From the NCBI GenBank assembly GCA_963855995.1, contig OY979716.1, positions 29,710,421 to 29,774,420 on the forward strand: a stretch of DNA of 64,000 bases, in the 5' to 3' direction. Origin of the DNA: Muricea muricata. Its lineage: Eukaryota; Cnidaria; Anthozoa; Malacalcyonacea; Plexauridae. The translations under genes and the position numbers were made by a program. The notes beneath the pieces are model-generated. The model was not told where the DNA came from. It made no database searches and worked only from the letters and a program-made list of their open reading frames with translations. Of the stretch, positions 1 through 11,339 are shown in pieces; position 1 is the stretch's first letter, and every line of letters begins with the position of its first letter.

Positions 1-33
1 AGTCCATGTTGTCACAGAGATGTTAAAAAATGG

Positions 34-1320
34 ATGAAAAGGAGAAAAAACTTATGTGCGTTTCACAAATTGTTAAAAGACCTTGTCAAAGATCCCCATC
101 ACTACCGCAACTTTTTACGTGTTGATTTGCTGACCTTCGAGACTCTTTTAGCTGCAGTTGAACCGAAGATTGCCAGAAAATATACAGTCATGAGACCGTC
201 GGTTTCTCTAGCTGAACAACTCGCTGTGACACTGCGTTATCTTGCGACCGGTTAATCATATACTAGCCTCCAACACCAGTTCAGAATAGGAAAATCAACA
301 TTATCAACATTAATTCCTAGAGTATGCGAGACTGTACCAACTTGTCTTGCCGAGCACATTATGTGCCCAAGTTCAAAGGAAGAGTGGGAAAAAATTGCTC
401 AACAATTCTACCAAAGGTAAGTTAAAATAATTAAATTGAGACAAATCAACACATCTACAAATTTGACCCACTTTGACCACTTGATGTTAATTAATAATAT
501 TATATGTACAAATCAGGATGTGTCTACTCATCTGTAGTTCTTCAATTGGCACAAAAGTTTCAGGTTTTCAAGAATCACAATTTATATGTTTTCTTATTTC
601 CAGATTGCAGTTGCCACACTGTCTTGGTGCTATAGATGGGAAACATGTGAGAATCCTCCATCCACCAAAAACTGGCTCTGACTACTACAACTACAAAGGC
701 TATTTTAGTCTTGTATTAATGGCAGTGGTTGGGTCCAATTATGAACTTTTATTCACAGATGTTGGCTGTCAAGGGAGGATAAATGATGGAGGGGTACTAC
801 GAAACACCTTATTTTACCAGGCTCTTGAAATGGGAAAGCTCAATATACCACAATCAAAGGCCCTTCCAGTTGACGATTCAGAAGAGTGGAGACCAGTCAT
901 ACCATATTTCTTTGTGGGGGATGATGCATTCAGTCTTACCAGACACCTTATGAAACCGTACCCCAATCGAGAGCAGACCAAGGAGCAACGAATTTTTAAC
1001 TACAGGTTGTCTCGAGCTTGAAGAGTAAGTGAAAATGCCTTTGGTCTTCTGGCTTCTAGGTTCCGTGTGTTCCGTTCCATGTTTAATGTCAGGCCAGAAA
1101 GTGCTATCAGCATTGTCCATGCTACTTTAGTGTTGCACAACTTCCTTTTAAAACAATGCCCCAGTTATATGACCAGTGTTGATGATGCTGTCGATGAACT
1201 ACATCTGCCTAGTAACCTGGAGAATCATCCAAAGCATGGAACTGAAATCAGAGACACATTATCAGAATACCTAAACGGTCCTGGGATGGTTCCATGGCAA
1301 TGGAAGTTACTTCTACCGTA
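34..1320 (+). pseudogene. PIF/Harbinger transposase (HARBI1-like, DDE_Tnp_4), broken
   Basis: DDE nuclease that would cut and paste a Harbinger transposon. Exon 1 runs to about 416, a GTAAGT donor follows, the intron ends with TTATTTCCAG at 603, and exon 2 runs from 604 to the stop at 1319-1321; the reading frame is preserved across the junction. Catalytic signatures are all visible: GAIDGKHV (first Asp, near 630-655), GRINDGGVLRNT (second Asp, near 775-810) and SENAFGLLASRFR after 1021 (Glu). Two in-frame nonsense codons break it: TAA at 253-255 and TGA at 1019-1021, each followed by homologous sequence in the same frame. The start at 34 is the first ATG in the window, and the element's left end lies outside. 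Family assignment is firm; the copy is inactive as written. Confidence 0.88.
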
Positions 1321-1333
1321 AAGCAAACATTAA

Positions 1334-1589
1334 GGGACTGGTCATAAGGTATAGGGGGGAGGGGACTATAAAAATTTAATCATTAAAAGGCTAATTTTGT
1401 GTGGCCCACCCCTGATTTTCCTACAAGATATACATGACCCACCCCCTATTTGGCACTAGAAATCCTTAAATATCCCCCCCCAGTATATCCTTAAAATTTT
1501 CATGACCCACCCCTATTTGTGACTTGAAAAATTCATGACCCGCCCCTCAATTTCCATAGCCCCCTTTCCTATACTTTATGACCAGTCCC
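1334..1589. mobile_element. Harbinger-type MITE, 256 bp, TAA target duplication
   Basis: The ends are inverted repeats: GGGACTGGTCATAA on the left and TTATGACCAGTCCC on the right, extending imperfectly to about 25 bp. The flanking trinucleotide TAA is present at 1331-1333 and 1590-1592. Three-base TWA duplications are characteristic of PIF/Harbinger elements. The interior has no ORF and holds several copies of a TGACCCACCCC-like motif. It lies just beyond the transposase stop codon. Confidence 0.85.
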
Positions 1590-2045
1590 TAATGAGGATG
1601 CAATAGACATGATTGACACAAAGGCAATGAGAGACGTTTGTTGTTGTGGTTTAGAAAATATATTGAATAACATTGTTTTGCACAGAGCCTTTTTTGAAAC
1701 TAGATGTTTGTACAAAACTGGCATATAGCCAAACAAGTACAACATGGTTTGGGAATAGCCTAGCATAAACAAGTAAAATACCGTACATACAATAAAAGTC
1801 CAAATTGGTATATTTATGTTAAACATCCAATACATATATTTACTAAAAAATTCAATAAATTTATTTAATAGTATAGTTATTACTTCAATTTCATTTTACA
1901 ATATTTTGACAAAATAATTCTGAAAATAATGGAAAACTATTACTCAAGCAGCAATAACAAGTTATAAATACAGATTTCAATTCAACAAGCCCCATATTTT
2001 GTATTTTAATGATGTAACATCAAATATGAACACAAACATATATAA

Positions 2046-2971
2046 CTAAGTGTAATTAATTAATGTTAGTTTGGTTCTTTGAATTTGAATATTCAATGAA
2101 TGAAACTTGGTGAAGGAGTGTCCCACAGGTTTCCCCCTTGCATGGCACTTCCAAATTCTTAAAGAGTAGCTGCTGAATTTGGAGTTTAATTTTTTCCTTG
2201 CTGTATCTATTTTTATTTCCCTTACTGACTGTGCAATATATTTGTCAAAAATAGCATCAGAATCTTCAGCTGGTTTCTTGCCGCTGTTGCTCACTTGCTC
2301 TAAAACTGAAAAGGACTTCTCGAGTAACTTGTTTTCATATGCTTCCTTCTCTTTTGCAACAGACTTGGTAGATTTTGGAGTTGACATCATACCAGTACAT
2401 GGAAATCTAACTGCAGAAAATACTTCCATGATGGTACATACACTTGGTTGGTTCCTGCACCAGAATGTTTGGATGCCTTCACTTTACCTAACTCTTTACC
2501 ATAATGAGTTCTGAGGTTTCTCATTTTGGCTTTGATGTCTTCATCTATCAGAGGAAAGAAAAATGTTTTTCATGTATAAGACGGCTGTGTCTTGTATTAA
2601 ATACAAGAACATAGCAAGAATATTGAATGTGTATTTATTTATGTATATTTGTTTATTTTTTTGTAAATTTCATATTGAATGTGTATTTACTGCTATTTGT
2701 TGTCAGTTATTTTATGGGACTGTAATCCAGTAAGGTTAATGTTTTACCTTCAAACTCTGCTCCTAGTTCCAACTTAAGTGCCATTTGTATTTCGTTTCGA
2801 GCCGCTATTTTTTTATCCAGTCGATGGAATTCTGCGCTGTTCGTTTTGTACAGACACAGATATTCTGGATAAAAGCTCCTCTTCCTTCTGAGACCAAACT
2901 TTTTGTCCTTTTTCTTTTTTTCCTTCCCCTTCTATTATTATTATCTTTCAGATCCGCCATTTTCATTTTTT
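2046..2971 (-). pseudogene. MADF-domain (Myb/SANT-like) protein, probable Harbinger accessory ORF
   Basis: Read on the minus strand, about 2971-2748 and 2544-2046 form two exons joined across an intron with a GTAAAA donor and a CTCTGATAG acceptor. Together they give a MADF-type DNA-binding domain: a Tyr/Leu-rich first helix (CLYKTNSAEFHRLDKK) followed by NLRTHYGKELGKVKASKHSG and a VPSWKYF motif. The C-terminal half (2429-2046) is a charged tail. Near 2880-2905 the expected helix 1 start is in another frame from the basic N-terminus, so a frameshift is likely. MADF/Myb proteins are known partners of Harbinger transposases, and this gene converges on the transposase ORF. It could instead be a host MADF gene, but the location favours the transposon. 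Confidence 0.72.
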
Positions 2972-3602
2972 AATTTCGCGCCAAATCTTTTAGGGGGGGG
3001 GGGAGCATACGTCAAATATTGGTGAAATGTGCTAAAAATTGCAAAGATATCGCGACAAAATTCGAGCAAACTCGAAACTGTTACGATTTAGTTGCGGTAT
3101 CAAAACAGCATTTCGCAGCAAAATCACATGGGCGTTTCAAAATCGCAGTCACGTCAGCTAGAAAGATTGCACCTAAAATCCCTCCGAAAATTGCCCATGT
3201 GAACTGCCCTTAAGGGGCTGTCCATGCAGGGTCTGCACTAATGTTTTGTTTATTTGAAATCATTCTTGAGACGTAAGAAAAAGTGAACTTAAAGAAAAGA
3301 AAGCTCATGTTTTTCAATATAGTTGGGAGTAGTACTACAATTGTTTCTACTATACCAACAGAATACTGTTATCATGACGTTTACTCCTCCGTCAGGGATC
3401 TTACTATATGTAGAAAAGTAGAAATGTTGACCCCTGAATGCTATGAACAAACTAGAGATATTTCAAAGATGTTTTTTTCCTTATGGGAAGCAATTGGAGG
3501 ACTTCTTGAATTATGACATCAGTGCAATAGGTCTATACCTTATTATTAAACAATAAATGTGAAATTGGAAACAATGAAATATATAAACAAAAATATTAAT
3601 AG
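2972..3602. other. Gene-free stretch; possible right end of the Harbinger element
   Basis: A G-run at about 2993-3003 is followed by AT-rich sequence. The bases CCCTTAAGGGG at about 3207-3217 could mark a TTA target site at the element's right end, but the matching left terminus lies outside the window. The 77-codon ORF at 3283-3516 resembles nothing I recognise and is probably chance. Confidence 0.35.
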
Positions 3603-3663
3603 TTCACAATTGCACATTTGAGAAGTTTGATTTAATCAAACTTCTCAAATGTGCAATTGTGAA
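3603..3663. repeat. Perfect 61-bp palindrome (30-nt arms, 1-nt centre)
   Basis: Arms 3603-3632 and 3634-3663 are exact reverse complements around a single T at 3633. The left arm starts TTCACAATTGCACATTTGAG. No TIR-like termini or target duplication is obvious. It may be a tiny foldback element, a snap-back duplication, or a library artefact. Confidence 0.9.
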
Positions 3664-3677
3664 ATGGTCCATTTATA

Positions 3678-3708
3678 GCAACCGAACGCCCAATGGCGTT
3701 TCGGTTGC
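3678..3708. repeat. GC-rich hairpin followed by T-run
   Basis: GCAACCGAACGCC at 3678-3690 pairs with GGCGTTTCGGTTGC at 3695-3708 (one bulge) around a CAAT loop. A short T-run follows. It looks like a bacterial terminator, but the context is eukaryotic, so it is reported only as a stem-loop. Confidence 0.7.
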
Positions 3709-3747
3709 TTTTTAGGAGAGGGCATTTGTATTTTGTATGCCCAATTT

Positions 3748-4744
3748 GGTTAATGCGCCATATACCAAGTCACGGGTGACCTCGCAGTAACATGATAATA
3801 GTAGCTAGTATTCGGTTTTTAGGGTTAGCTTTCATTCACATAAGCAGTGCTTCAAAATCGTTTGCCTTCTGTCACCTCACAAACATAGAATATCTGTATT
3901 AAAATTGTCTGCTGTATCTTGTTTTAATCCATTGCTTTTTTGGATCGTTTGCTTTTTTGGATCATTTGCTTTTTTGTGGACATTTGCTTTTATGGATCAT
4001 TTGGCCTTTTTGGATCATTTGCTTTTTGAATCATTTGGATCATTTGCTTTTTCGATAATTTGGATCATTTGAATTTTTTGGATCATTTGGATCATTTGCT
4101 TTTTGTGGATCATTTGCGTTTATGGGTCACTGCCGATGCTGGTAATTTCAACTATTCGTATAAGGGTTTTCCCAACTACTAAGCAATATAGTTACTGCAA
4201 TGGTAAAGTAGAAGTAAGAATTTTTCAAGTTGTGAATAAATATACCCTACTTATACTTTAATTTTATGGATTGATGTGGGAATACGACGTGATTATCATA
4301 TTACTAATTAGAATGAAAGCGATTCGCCACACTGCACAAATAAAGTTATTTGACGATTGGTATTTGACCATTGCCACTCTCCAGGCCGTTGTCAATAAAG
4401 TTTACATACAGTAAAAGTTATATGTATTCCATGAAAACGTTATGTTTAAAAAGTTGTCTTCAGTGCGATAAACCAAAATACCAGCTGGTTCTTTCCTACA
4501 TATTTAAAGACAGATCTAATTACATGTTTTGCGACATTCAACATCACAAACACCTGACAGAAAAAAAACTAGTATTACCAACAACAACCATAAATTATAT
4601 TAACTTGTCGAACAAAGAGTTGCGTGATCGCGTTAGATTTATACATATGTGTGACGAAAAAATAGCCATTTGTTAGAAATCTATTCTTGCTCATTGTGTT
4701 AACAAACGCAGTATGCAGTATGTATTTCTGTCAAATATCCGAGC
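3748..4744. repeat. Dispersed 1-kb repeat, copy 1 (copy 2 at 29350-30334)
   Basis: Homology to 29350-30334 starts at GGTTAATGCGCCATATACC and stops abruptly after TCAAATATCCGAGC in both copies, in the same orientation. Differences are scattered point changes and small indels. Each copy contains a block of GGATCATTTGCTTTTT units. A 101-codon ORF at 4371-4676 is broken in copy 2, so coding is unlikely. Each copy lies immediately upstream of a different transposon gene (a helicase here, a DDE-OTU-CXC gene there), so it may be a shared 5' region or simply an older dispersed repeat. Confidence 0.9.
3930..4135. repeat. Minisatellite of GGATCATTTGCTTTTT-like units
   Basis: About a dozen degenerate copies of a 15-17-bp unit containing GGATCATTTG with a following T-run. 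It sits inside the dispersed repeat and recurs at 29530-29715 in the second copy with a different unit number. Confidence 0.85.
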
Positions 4745-5217
4745 GAAATTTCGGTTTAACTGCAGGTATTATTACATGTTTTTGCATATGAGATAAGAAC
4801 GCTGCTGGCATTTTTATTGTTCCTCTCAAGCAGTTGACATGGCAGAGAGCGATCAAGAGTTATCGTTCGTCAATAACATAAATGATCTTGAAAAAGAGCT
4901 AGGAGATAACTCATTTCCTTGGTCAGATGTTTGCGCGGAAGATGTTTTGCGGATATGCCACCGAACAGCTAAAGCTTTAGGCGTTATAGATAAGAAAGAA
5001 GCTCATCGTAATCATTTTATACTGCATTTTTGCTACTTTAATTTGTTGTAAGAATATAAATGAAGATAAGGTAAGTGAGACAATGTGTAGAAAGATTTCT
5101 TGATGTCCTACCAATCTGACCAGGATTGCTTCATGTTTGATGTGATGACAAGGTATTATTTTGCCAAACACAAATTACACGATGGGCCATTCTATCAATT
5201 TTTAATATGGGCATCCC

Positions 5218-5520
5218 AGACTGAAAAGCTTTATTTTGCGCATAAAAGATCCTTTTCAACAGAGAATTTTGCGCAGAAATGTAGAAAACTTTCGCAGATA
5301 ATTATGAGTCTAATCAGGTGGTAAGGGTTCAGTTTAGTTGATGACCCCCAGACTCAGTAAACAAATCTATCATTATCAATATTGAGCACAGTTGGCAGGT
5401 TAGCCTAGATTTTTTGATGATTTGTGCAGATTTTGCCCAATTTTCTGCACAGTTTCCCCACACTGAGGAATTTTGCGCAGGAAATTAATTTCCGCCAAAG
5501 GCAAAACTTTTCAGTCTGGT
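5218..5520. mobile_element. MITE with AGACTGAAAAG termini and 9-bp flanking direct repeat
   Basis: The left terminus AGACTGAAAAGCTTT is matched on the opposite strand by ACCAGACTGAAAAGTTTT. GGGCATCCC occurs directly on both sides (5209-5217 and 5521-5529) and is a plausible 9-bp target duplication. The interior is non-coding and contains repeated TTTTGCGCA words. It interrupts the helicase gene between its first and second coding parts. Confidence 0.7.
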
Positions 5521-5930
5521 GGGCATCCCTTATTGAATGGTCTGGATATTCAAAGGTTGGTGTTAAATTTTGGAAGGGGGCAACTCAAGGAATTTAAAAA
5601 AAGCTAAAAAAATTCGTATTCAAGGAGGAAAAATGATATTCAGTAGGAGCTGGTAAGATATGGGGTAACTATGGATAACTCACAAAAATTGCATCTAAGA
5701 GGATTGAAGATTTTCTCTATCAGAACGAGGCTGCGAAGGGACACCTCAGCAGAGGAGGAGTGTAGGGAGTATTAAATGGAATGACCCGCTGCTTTAAGTG
5801 CTTTTAAGCTTTTATGACCCCTGTGTCTAAAGTAAGAAAAATGAGCACAAAAGTTCTAAATTGAAAAAAGAAAAGACAAAGCTTATAATTTGGTTGATTT
5901 TTTAAAAAGAATTAACAAAATGGTCTCTAG

Positions 5931-6084
5931 TCCATTCTGTGCATTTTTTCTGAGCATATAATTAGATCAAGCTTTTTATTTATCTTTTATTTCAAAAGAG
6001 GCAAAAAGCTTTAATAATATCATTTCTGGAGATGATGTTTATTTTACAAACTTTGTTTTGCACAGAAAAAATGCACAGAATGGA
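5931..6084. mobile_element. Small MITE with perfect 22-bp inverted ends
   Basis: 5931-5952 (starting TCCATTCTGTGCATTTTTTC) is the exact reverse complement of 6063-6084. Similarity continues outward as GGTC on each side with mismatches. The interior is about 110 bp, AT-rich and non-coding. It lies within the broken helicase gene. Confidence 0.8.
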
Positions 6085-6234
6085 TTTGACCACCTCTAAC
6101 AAATATATAAACATCATTCTACTCCTGCTATTAACAACAAAAAAGTGAATTGTTCACCTTTCACCTGAAGCATGAAACCTAAATTGTCACTTTAATATTA
6201 CTGAGACAATCACCAATAATATCATATGTAAAAG

Positions 6235-6420
6235 TCATCTACCATCATAGTCCAAGTGGAGTTGCTGTCGCAACATTATTCTAAATGCAGCTCGTTCTCT
6301 CAGAAATGTATCTACTCGAAGTTTAATAGCCTTGAGTGAAGGCCAAGAAGTATCTTTATTTGTAGAGATTTGTCTAAACAAACATAAAATACTCTCATAA
6401 TCAAAAACACAGTCAACTTC
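6235..6420 (-). other. Unrecognised coding-like fragment
   Basis: The minus-strand frame reads as ordinary protein (DYESILCLFRQISTNKDTSW, then an Arg-rich RVDTFLRERAAFR stretch). It has no known motif and runs out at 6420 into a dispersed hairpin repeat. It may be an exon of an unrelated mobile element caught inside the helicase gene. I do not recognise it and give no function. Confidence 0.25.
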
Positions 6421-6477
6421 GTTCCTAGGGTCTTTCCTTGGGCTGTATGGGAAAGACCCTGGAAGCGGCTGGTCACG
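6417..6477. repeat. Dispersed hairpin repeat, copy 1
   Basis: The core AGGGTCTTTCC-TTGGGCTGTAT-GGGAAAGACCCT is a stem-loop. The flanks TCGTTCC and GGAAGCGGCTGGT are shared with 33267-33327. I remember this kind of GGGAAAGACCCTGG hairpin as frequent in anthozoan genomes; that is recollection, not a search. Confidence 0.8.
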
Positions 6478-7530
6478 TGACACTTAACAAATTTGATTCC
6501 TCGTGGGGGGTTATTAGATCCACATTGATACAAAATTGATGCCGCCATGTTGGATTATATTGTTTTTCTGTCTTGCCTGGAATTTGCTGTTTTAAATAGT
6601 GCTTACCACGACATTAATTTCAAGCCAAAGCAGGTTATATGTCTGAAAGGAATATTTTTACAAAATGATGTGCTGTGTGTACTTCCGACCGGGTCGGATT
6701 ATTGCAAGGGCAGTGAATTCAGGAAAGACTATGGAAAATTGGGTGGATTGTGTGCTATGTTTCCAGATAGTCCAGTTATTGCAATGACTGCAACAGCTAG
6801 CTACACAGACATGAACATTATACAGGAGTCACTTGGATTAAGCTTGTAGTTGCCAATCCTGACAGAACAAATATTTACTATGACAAAGTCTTTCGACATG
6901 GTGATGATGCTATTGAATCCATTTTGACAGCTGTTGCCCAAGGCCTGTTAGATGCCAAAATTGACTACCCACTTACAGTTATTTACGTTTCATTAAAACT
7001 TTGTGGGTTTGCATACAGGTTATTTGAGTACATTTTAGGAATTGAACAATATTTCCCAGTTGGTTCGGCCCAAATTCCATCCAATAGATTATTTGCACAG
7101 TTTCATGGTCCGCAAACACAGCAAATGAAAGAGGAGATATTGATGCAACTTTGTTCAAGAATGAGCACTGTGCGGGTTGTTTTTGCCACTGTAGCAATGG
7201 GTATGGGTGTGGATATACCCAACATTCGCCAAGTCATTCATATTGGTCCTCCATGTAATGTCAAGGCATATTTCCAGGAGACTGGATGTGCTGAAAGGGA
7301 TGGAAAACCTGCAAGGGCTATTCTGTATTATAACTTAGAGTTGGACTGCAGGATGATATGAGAGAGTATTGCTCTAATGATCAAAACCAGTGCCTTAGAC
7401 GTCTTCTGCTTAAACCACTGGAATATCATTTTGATGTGCCAATGAAGCCACTACATCTTTGTTGTAGTGTATGCAGACAACAGTGTGACTGTTGGCAATG
7501 TTTGTGCTTACTTGTGGAAAAAATGTAAGT

Positions 7531-8050
7531 TGCTGTGACTAAAATTTAACATACCTGCTTTTATGGACTATTTTTTATGTGAATTCTTGTGACTTTCCTC
7601 ATACAAGAAAATGAGTGAAAAAGTTGAAAAGAGATTACCAATAATCAAACCATTCCTGATACACTTGTTTAAATAAATTAAATAATCATTGCTGGAGAAT
7701 AATATTTGAATTTCCTGAAAACATTGCTCACAAATTCTTCCATCTGTGATACAGTATCAGGAATAGTAATTAGGGTTTCACAAGGCTTAAACACATTTGA
7801 CATGTTGTTCAAATGTGTAGTACAGGTGTAGGTATTAACATTTGCTACATAGATTGAGTTTAATCAGTATAAACTACTTGCACTGTATCATTTTAGACTT
7901 TGTAAATATGATGTATGTACAAAAAGACAGGGGAGCACATTAGACATTTAACACATAGAGATTATTATAATCATGGCATATACACCCAATAAAATTGTTC
8001 AAAAATGTATTTATAACTTACAGTACTTTATTTACTTTTCTATTTAATAC
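7531..8050. other. Non-coding region between helicase and MITE
   Basis: AT-rich sequence after the helicase's Cys-rich end. A GTAAGT immediately after the last recognisable codon near 7525 could be a splice donor, but no following exon is recognisable. No other feature is seen. Confidence 0.5.
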
Positions 8051-8310
8051 AGCTATTTCAATGGTTGTCCTTGCAAAAGCGTAAACTGTGAACTATGAGC
8101 GTGCGAAGGATCATTGGTTATTGTTTATTAAGGTCCTGATTTCCACAGATTTACCTTCGTAGCAAGTAAATTTGCCCTATGTTCCTTTGATGCTATTTCA
8201 CATATATAATTCCGAGTTTGAAGGGGAAAATAAGCAATAACCCGCCATCCCATGCGCGCTCATAGTCTACAGTTTACGCTTCTCAAAGGACAACCTTTTT
8301 TGAAATAGCT
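8051..8310. mobile_element. MITE, 260 bp, with about 75-bp imperfect inverted repeats
   Basis: AGCTATTTCA at 8051-8060 mirrors TGAAATAGCT at 8301-8310. The arms continue through a GGTTGTCCTT block, an AGCGTAAACTGT block and TATGAGCG to GGTTATTG. The arms pair over roughly 75 bp with several mismatches. TA-rich flanks on both sides would suit a TA target, but this is not provable here. No coding capacity. Confidence 0.8.
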
Positions 8311-10086
8311 ATATATATATATTTTGTATAGTTTAGACAGTCAGAATACAATTGTTTGATATTAAAAAATAGCAAAATGTTGCATCAAAACATAGAGTTC
8401 ATGAAATCAATTTAGTCTCATGCTCTAATGCACACTGCCTTGTTTACTCTATCCAGTTCCAGATGATCTTATTAATCAAAGATAAATTACTACTTATAAC
8501 TGTTACAATTATATGCTCTAGTTGTTCACCAATACATAATAATTATAAAGTTTGGTAACTATTGAAATCATTGTTGTGCAAGGCTTCCTTTCAAAACCCA
8601 TTTCTTTATACTATGTGCAGTTACTATGTACAAATAAAAAAGAAAAATAGCAATGTTAATCTACATTTTCATCAGGTTCATAATCACTAGTAATGCATTA
8701 AAATGTTGTTCTTATGTCTTGCAATCCATTGCTTAAATTTAGCCTCATCAAGTAAATGAGTCAAATCACATGGTATGTCCACAAATGATTCGAACATTCT
8801 GCCTTCTTCCTGCTCAAAAGGCCTGATAGCTCGTAAGTCAGACAGAATCAAACGTTCATCATCAGATGAAGACTTGTGCATACGAGTTGATGATCTTCGA
8901 TGAATACTGACCTGTTTCTCAAATGACTCAACAATACTTGTTACACCAGCAAATGCTTTACTTGCACAGGTAATATCTTTTTCTGTTTTGTTAGCTGCCA
9001 TTGACCGAATCAGCTTTTTCATGTCACTGTTCATATTTTCTTGAAACAGGACAATTTCTATGTTGTGGCCCACATCACCCTTCCAATTCACAGTGACAGC
9101 CCATTGACAGTGGTAGGCCTCAGCTTCAGACAACAGCACTTGAGTTTGCAAGATGTTGACCAACATCTCAATGGCAAATTCATTGAAGCCACCTGTCACG
9201 AAGAAATGCACCAACAACTGTTTCCTCAAATTGGATAGGTGCTGCCCATTTCCTGTAGCAACTGCATCCTTGATATCTGCCAGCAACATAAATGACTTTA
9301 AGAGATTAACTGAATAGCACCAGATACCATCCGTCTGAACTGCTGCAGATTCTTTCTTTCCGTCAAATAAGATATATTTATCGATAAACTTGTCAAGGGT
9401 GTTAATGATGTAGCTCTTTCTGTCAGCATCAGTTAAGCCTTGAGCACTGGGAGGAGCATTTGCTTTGGGTTTGTGCTTTGCATCAGCCATATGGAAAAAA
9501 TCCAAAAAGGCTTCAACAACATAGCACTTACCAACACTAGCAAATAACTGCTCACAGTGTTCATAGTGCTTAACGTCAGCAGTAACATTCCTGCGGTTTA
9601 ACTTTTCTCTGAAATATCGCAAAGTGCCTTTTTCTCTTCCTGAATTTTTGTAGAGTCTTTTATAGACTCCCTACAAAAATTAATAAGAATGAATTTTTAC
9701 CAATAACGTTGAAAATTTCTCACTAAGTGTTTTATAGAACTACACTATTATTTCAGCTCCATACAACTACTATTTCATGGCCATATTTTCAAGATGAGAG
9801 CACAGGAATTTAATACACATTACTAAGTGCCCACTGCCTTTCTGCAATATATTATTTAAAAATGTTTAGATCCAAGCTGTTCCACTGCCCGACTGATAAA
9901 TCTGACACAATATCCTGTACTAAAGAATGCATGATTACCCAATTAATGGATTTTTGACAATTACAGTGGCGGTATTAAAATCTAAACCTCTCAAATTAGT
10001 GGGGCAGATAAGAGCATAATTTCTACATAATCAATGACTTGTATTTTGTGAATAAACCACCAAATTGAAAGAGTCTGTAGCCTTTT

Positions 10087-10397
10087 ACACAAGTATGAAT
10101 ATCAGATATGGAGACACAAGTATGAACATCAGATACGGATGCATGTGTAAAATTATTGATGAAAGCCAAAAAATTAGTATTTCTGAAATTTTAATCCGTA
10201 GGTATCCGTAGGTAAGAGAAACAATGAGTACTGGAAGTATTTAACCAAAAAACCACTTTAATGATGTATTGACAGTTTTTACAAACTTTTATACCATGTA
10301 ACTCATTTTTACTAGTAACTTCCTTCAAATTTTAATTTTTGGCATTCAGCATTAATTTTACAAATACTTCCCATATATCGGATGCTCATACTTGTGT
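10087..10397. mobile_element. Possible MITE in transposase intron
   Basis: ACACAAGTATGAATATCAGA on the left is an imperfect inverted match of the segment ending CTCATACTTGTGT on the right. The left arm is tandemly duplicated (27-bp unit, about 10087-10141). No clear target duplication. It lies between exons 3 and 4 of the DUF6589 gene. Confidence 0.45.
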
Positions 10398-11339
10398 CAC
10401 AGTCTACACATGCTGTCAGTTTGGTGCTTTCTTCACAAAATGCACAATGCTTCTACACATCTGTTATTTACCGGTACTGTATTTTCAAAAAACTTCGTTT
10501 GGTATGCCAGTCTACAATACAAAATGGGTATAGGTGGTCTAGTCTATCCTTAGGTGAATGGCAGCCAGCACGAAGATCTTTAGCACCAGCAAAGCGAACT
10601 CTAGTCAGTTGGTCTCCAAAGCACGGAACTTTAACACCCCGCAAAGGATCTTTTTCAGAAGCAGTAGGATGGACATGGGAGGCAGGTTGGTCTGGTCTGG
10701 AGCTGCTTCCAATTGGTGGGGCTGGGTCATCACTATGTGTTTTTTCTGATGAGCAAAGTCCAGCTACAGAGTAGATATTATATGTCCATTTCTCAAGCTG
10801 GTCTAGGACATCAACACACTCTGCATATTTTTTCTCATCTTTCATGAGGACAGGCATGGTAATAACATCAGACTTTTTTGACATTTTTTCATGTTGACAT
10901 TCAGTATCTTTAGGCATGTATGGCTTGAACTTGGCAAAGGCAGGTAAATGTTCAAAAAGAATTTTTGCCAGAAGTATCCTGTAGCGATTTCGAATAGCAT
11001 CAAGCTCGGCTTCATCCATGGCAACTAACTCTCTCACATTGCAATTTTTGAGATCCTGCTGTGGACCAGAATCCAGTAAATTGCCTGCAGGTACCCTGCT
11101 AAACACAATGCTTGTGGCTACAGCATGGACACTTTTGTTTTGAGAGTCCTTTCTCATGTCATGTACCTTGTCTTCCCAGTCTATATTGTCCAGGACATAT
11201 ACAAACTTACGTCCAGACCTCACCATCTCTGCAGCTTTATTAATGAATTTACTCCCAATATCATCCAATATGGTATACTTTTTGCTTGGGTCAAGGCATA
11301 TTCCATACTTATTCAATTGATCAATCAACTAAAAAATTA

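Larger units (their letters stand above)
4839..7530 (+). pseudogene. RecQ-like SF2 helicase of a DUF6589-type transposon, broken
   Basis: Superfamily 2 DNA helicase relic. Exon 1 is 4839 to about 5050. The core resumes near 6600 with the Q-motif region FKPKQVICLKGIFL and the start of motif I (VLPTG), but jumps straight to GSEFRKDYGKLGG. The GKS of Walker A, motif Ia and the DEAH box are therefore deleted. Motif III (AMTATAS) follows. A frameshift at about 6843 leads into 6924-7361 with the C-lobe (VIYVSLK, ATVAMGMGVDIPNIRQVIHIG, then CAERDG). Another frameshift near 7355 leads to a Cys-rich RecQ-type zinc region (EYCSNDQNQCLRRLL, HLCCSVCRQQCDC). It converges on the DUF6589 transposase gene. 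SF2 helicases are, to my knowledge, carried by AcademH-type elements. It cannot be catalytically active. Confidence 0.78.

Noticed and set aside
3678..3715. Rho-independent-terminator-like stem with T-run
   Set aside because: The DNA is clearly eukaryotic; kept only as a hairpin.
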